Assembly: GCF_036365825.1 (NCBI RefSeq) | Contig: NZ_CP142675.1 | Coordinates: 558,001 to 622,000 of the forward strand | DNA length: 64,000 nucleotides | DNA from: Qipengyuania sp. HL-TH1 | GTDB lineage: Bacteria; Pseudomonadota; Alphaproteobacteria; Sphingomonadales; Sphingomonadaceae | Direction: 5' to 3' | Shown here: in pieces, positions 63,073 through 64,000 of the stretch | Layout: each line of letters begins with the position of its first letter | Numbering within the stretch: the first letter of the stretch is position 1 | The notes under the pieces: model-generated | What the model was told of the DNA's origin: nothing | Seen by the model: the letters and a program-made list of their open reading frames with translations, nothing else | Database searches by the model: none | Made by a program: the position numbers and the translations under genes

Positions 63073-64000
63073 ATGCACACAGCCCCCTACGCTTCCGATC
63101 CCGCCGCCAGCCGCGGGCGCGAATTCACCGAGGAACGCGAGGGATCGCGCGGCCCGCGCAGCGAATTCCAGCGCGACCGCGACCGCATCGTCCATTCGAT
63201 CGCCTTCCGCCGCCTGCGTTCCAAGACGCAGGTGTTCGTCTCGCCCGATGGCGACCATTACCGCACCCGGCTGACGCATAGTCTCGAGGTCGCGCAGGTC
63301 GGCCGCGTGCTGGCGCGCGAGCTGGGGCTCGACGAGGACCTGACCGAAGCGCTGTGCCTGGGTCACGACATCGGCCACCCGCCCTTCGGCCATGCGGGCG
63401 AAAAGGCGCTTGAAGAGGCCATGGTCCATGCCGGTGGCTATGACCACAACGCGCAGGGCCTGCGGACGCTGGCGCGGCTCGAAAGCCCTTATTGCGACCA
63501 CGACGGGCTCAACCTCACATGGGAGACGCTCGAAGGGCTGGCCAAGCACAACGGCCCGGTCGCCGCGCCGAGCTGGGCGCTGGCCGAAATCGATCGTGCG
63601 TTCCCGCTCGATCTCGCGACCTGGCCCTCGCTGGAGGCACAGGTCGCGGCGGTCGCGGACGACATCGCCTACGATAATCACGACATCGACGACGGCCTGC
63701 GCGCCGGCTTCCTCGAACTCGACGATCTGCTCGCGCTCGACTGGCTGGCCGATCAGTGGCGCGCGGTGGAGAAACGCTTTCCCTTCGCCCCGCGCGATCG
63801 CCAGCTGCGCGAATTGGTCCGCACGCAGATCGGGCTGATGGTCAACGACGTCCTCACGCATACGCGCGAACAGGTACAGGGCATTGCCAGCGTCCAAGAA
63901 GTGCGCGGCGCGGGCCGCCAGCTGGCCGGGTTCTCGCCCGCGATGGGTGAACGCGAACGCGTGCTCAAGCGCTTCATGTACGACCGGCTCTATTATCACG
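63073..64000 (+). CDS. Deoxyguanosinetriphosphate triphosphohydrolase-like protein, partial
   Basis: The gene starts at ATG 63073 and runs off the window with 309 codons in frame. It has SEFQRDRDRIVHSIAFRRLR near residue 36, SKTQVF, YRTRLTHSLEVAQVGRVLAR near 70 and the HD motif LGHDIGHPPFGHAGEKALEE near 100. HD-domain dGTPase-like enzymes hydrolyse dNTPs to deoxynucleosides and triphosphate. The alphaproteobacterial form of about 390 residues is expected, so roughly 80 residues lie beyond the edge. Confidence 0.92.
   Translation, partial: MHTAPYASDPAASRGREFTEEREGSRGPRSEFQRDRDRIVHSIAFRRLRSKTQVFVSPDGDHYRTRLTHSLEVAQVGRVLARELGLDEDLTEALCLGHDIGHPPFGHAGEKALEEAMVHAGGYDHNAQGLRTLARLESPYCDHDGLNLTWETLEGLAKHNGPVAAPSWALAEIDRAFPLDLATWPSLEAQVAAVADDIAYDNHDIDDGLRAGFLELDDLLALDWLADQWRAVEKRFPFAPRDRQLRELVRTQIGLMVNDVLTHTREQVQGIASVQEVRGAGRQLAGFSPAMGERERVLKRFMYDRLYYH

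Overview
This window is a 64-kb piece of chromosome from a high-GC alphaproteobacterium, most likely a member of the Sphingomonadales (Erythrobacteraceae type). The evidence is a CcrM-type GANTC methyltransferase, a ChvG/ChvI pair joined to HprK, EIIA-Man and HPr and divergent from pckA, a short aa3-oxidase subunit IV placed before split pntAA/pntAB/pntB genes, and small lipoprotein-argH-lysA linkage. Placement is by protein resemblance only; no 16S gene is present. I see no insertion sequences, prophage or CRISPR array.

Layout. 1-10 kb: aldo/keto reductase, purA, an L,D-transpeptidase, an ECF sigma factor with a small membrane partner (DUF6768), a MarR-like regulator, a sirohaem synthase, then lysA, an LptM-like lipoprotein and argH facing a TlpA lipoprotein, and tRNA-Val(TAC). 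10-18 kb: a frameshifted asparaginase, a quinone-reductase-like dehydrogenase, truA, fmt, recR, def, rmuC and an acyltransferase. 18-25 kb: a co-directional block chvI-chvG-hprK-rapZ-EIIA-HPr-SpoU methylase, divergent from pckA; this joins envelope sensing, the nitrogen/carbon PTS relay and gluconeogenesis. 25-32 kb: a cyclic-nucleotide-binding thioredoxin-reductase-like fusion, DUF885, DUF3597, tonB and a hydrolase. 32-35 kb: two cysteine desulfurases and a [2Fe-2S] ferredoxin (iron-sulfur supply). 35-46 kb: MscS channel, DJ-1 protein, parC, cca-nudix-DUF1285, GNAT, PQQ-type sugar dehydrogenase and rnhB. 46-52 kb: cold shock protein, ccrM behind a GANTC-rich structured region, a frameshifted chloroperoxidase-like gene, a decayed second copy of the ccrM 3' end, and a LysR/SnoaL/SDR cassette that looks acquired. 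52-64 kb: folP, SDR, an NtrC-like regulator, transhydrogenase genes, a beta-helix/dihaem cytochrome/hydrolase operon, a racemase and the start of a dGTPase-like gene that leaves the window.

Between genes there are several intergenic repeat families. The most striking is a 146-bp element in three copies (14707, 39748, 43229). It has a long central hairpin with a conserved loop, flanked by two smaller hairpins whose stem sequences differ while staying self-complementary, and short GCGTGCG/CGCACGC ends. A second family consists of paired inverted REP-like repeats.

Three otherwise well-conserved genes are broken by single-base indels (asparaginase, ferredoxin, chloroperoxidase), and one cysteine desulfurase has ATT where its start codon should be. 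Because the ferredoxin and desulfurase are expected to be needed, residual sequencing errors are a serious possibility; raw reads would settle this.
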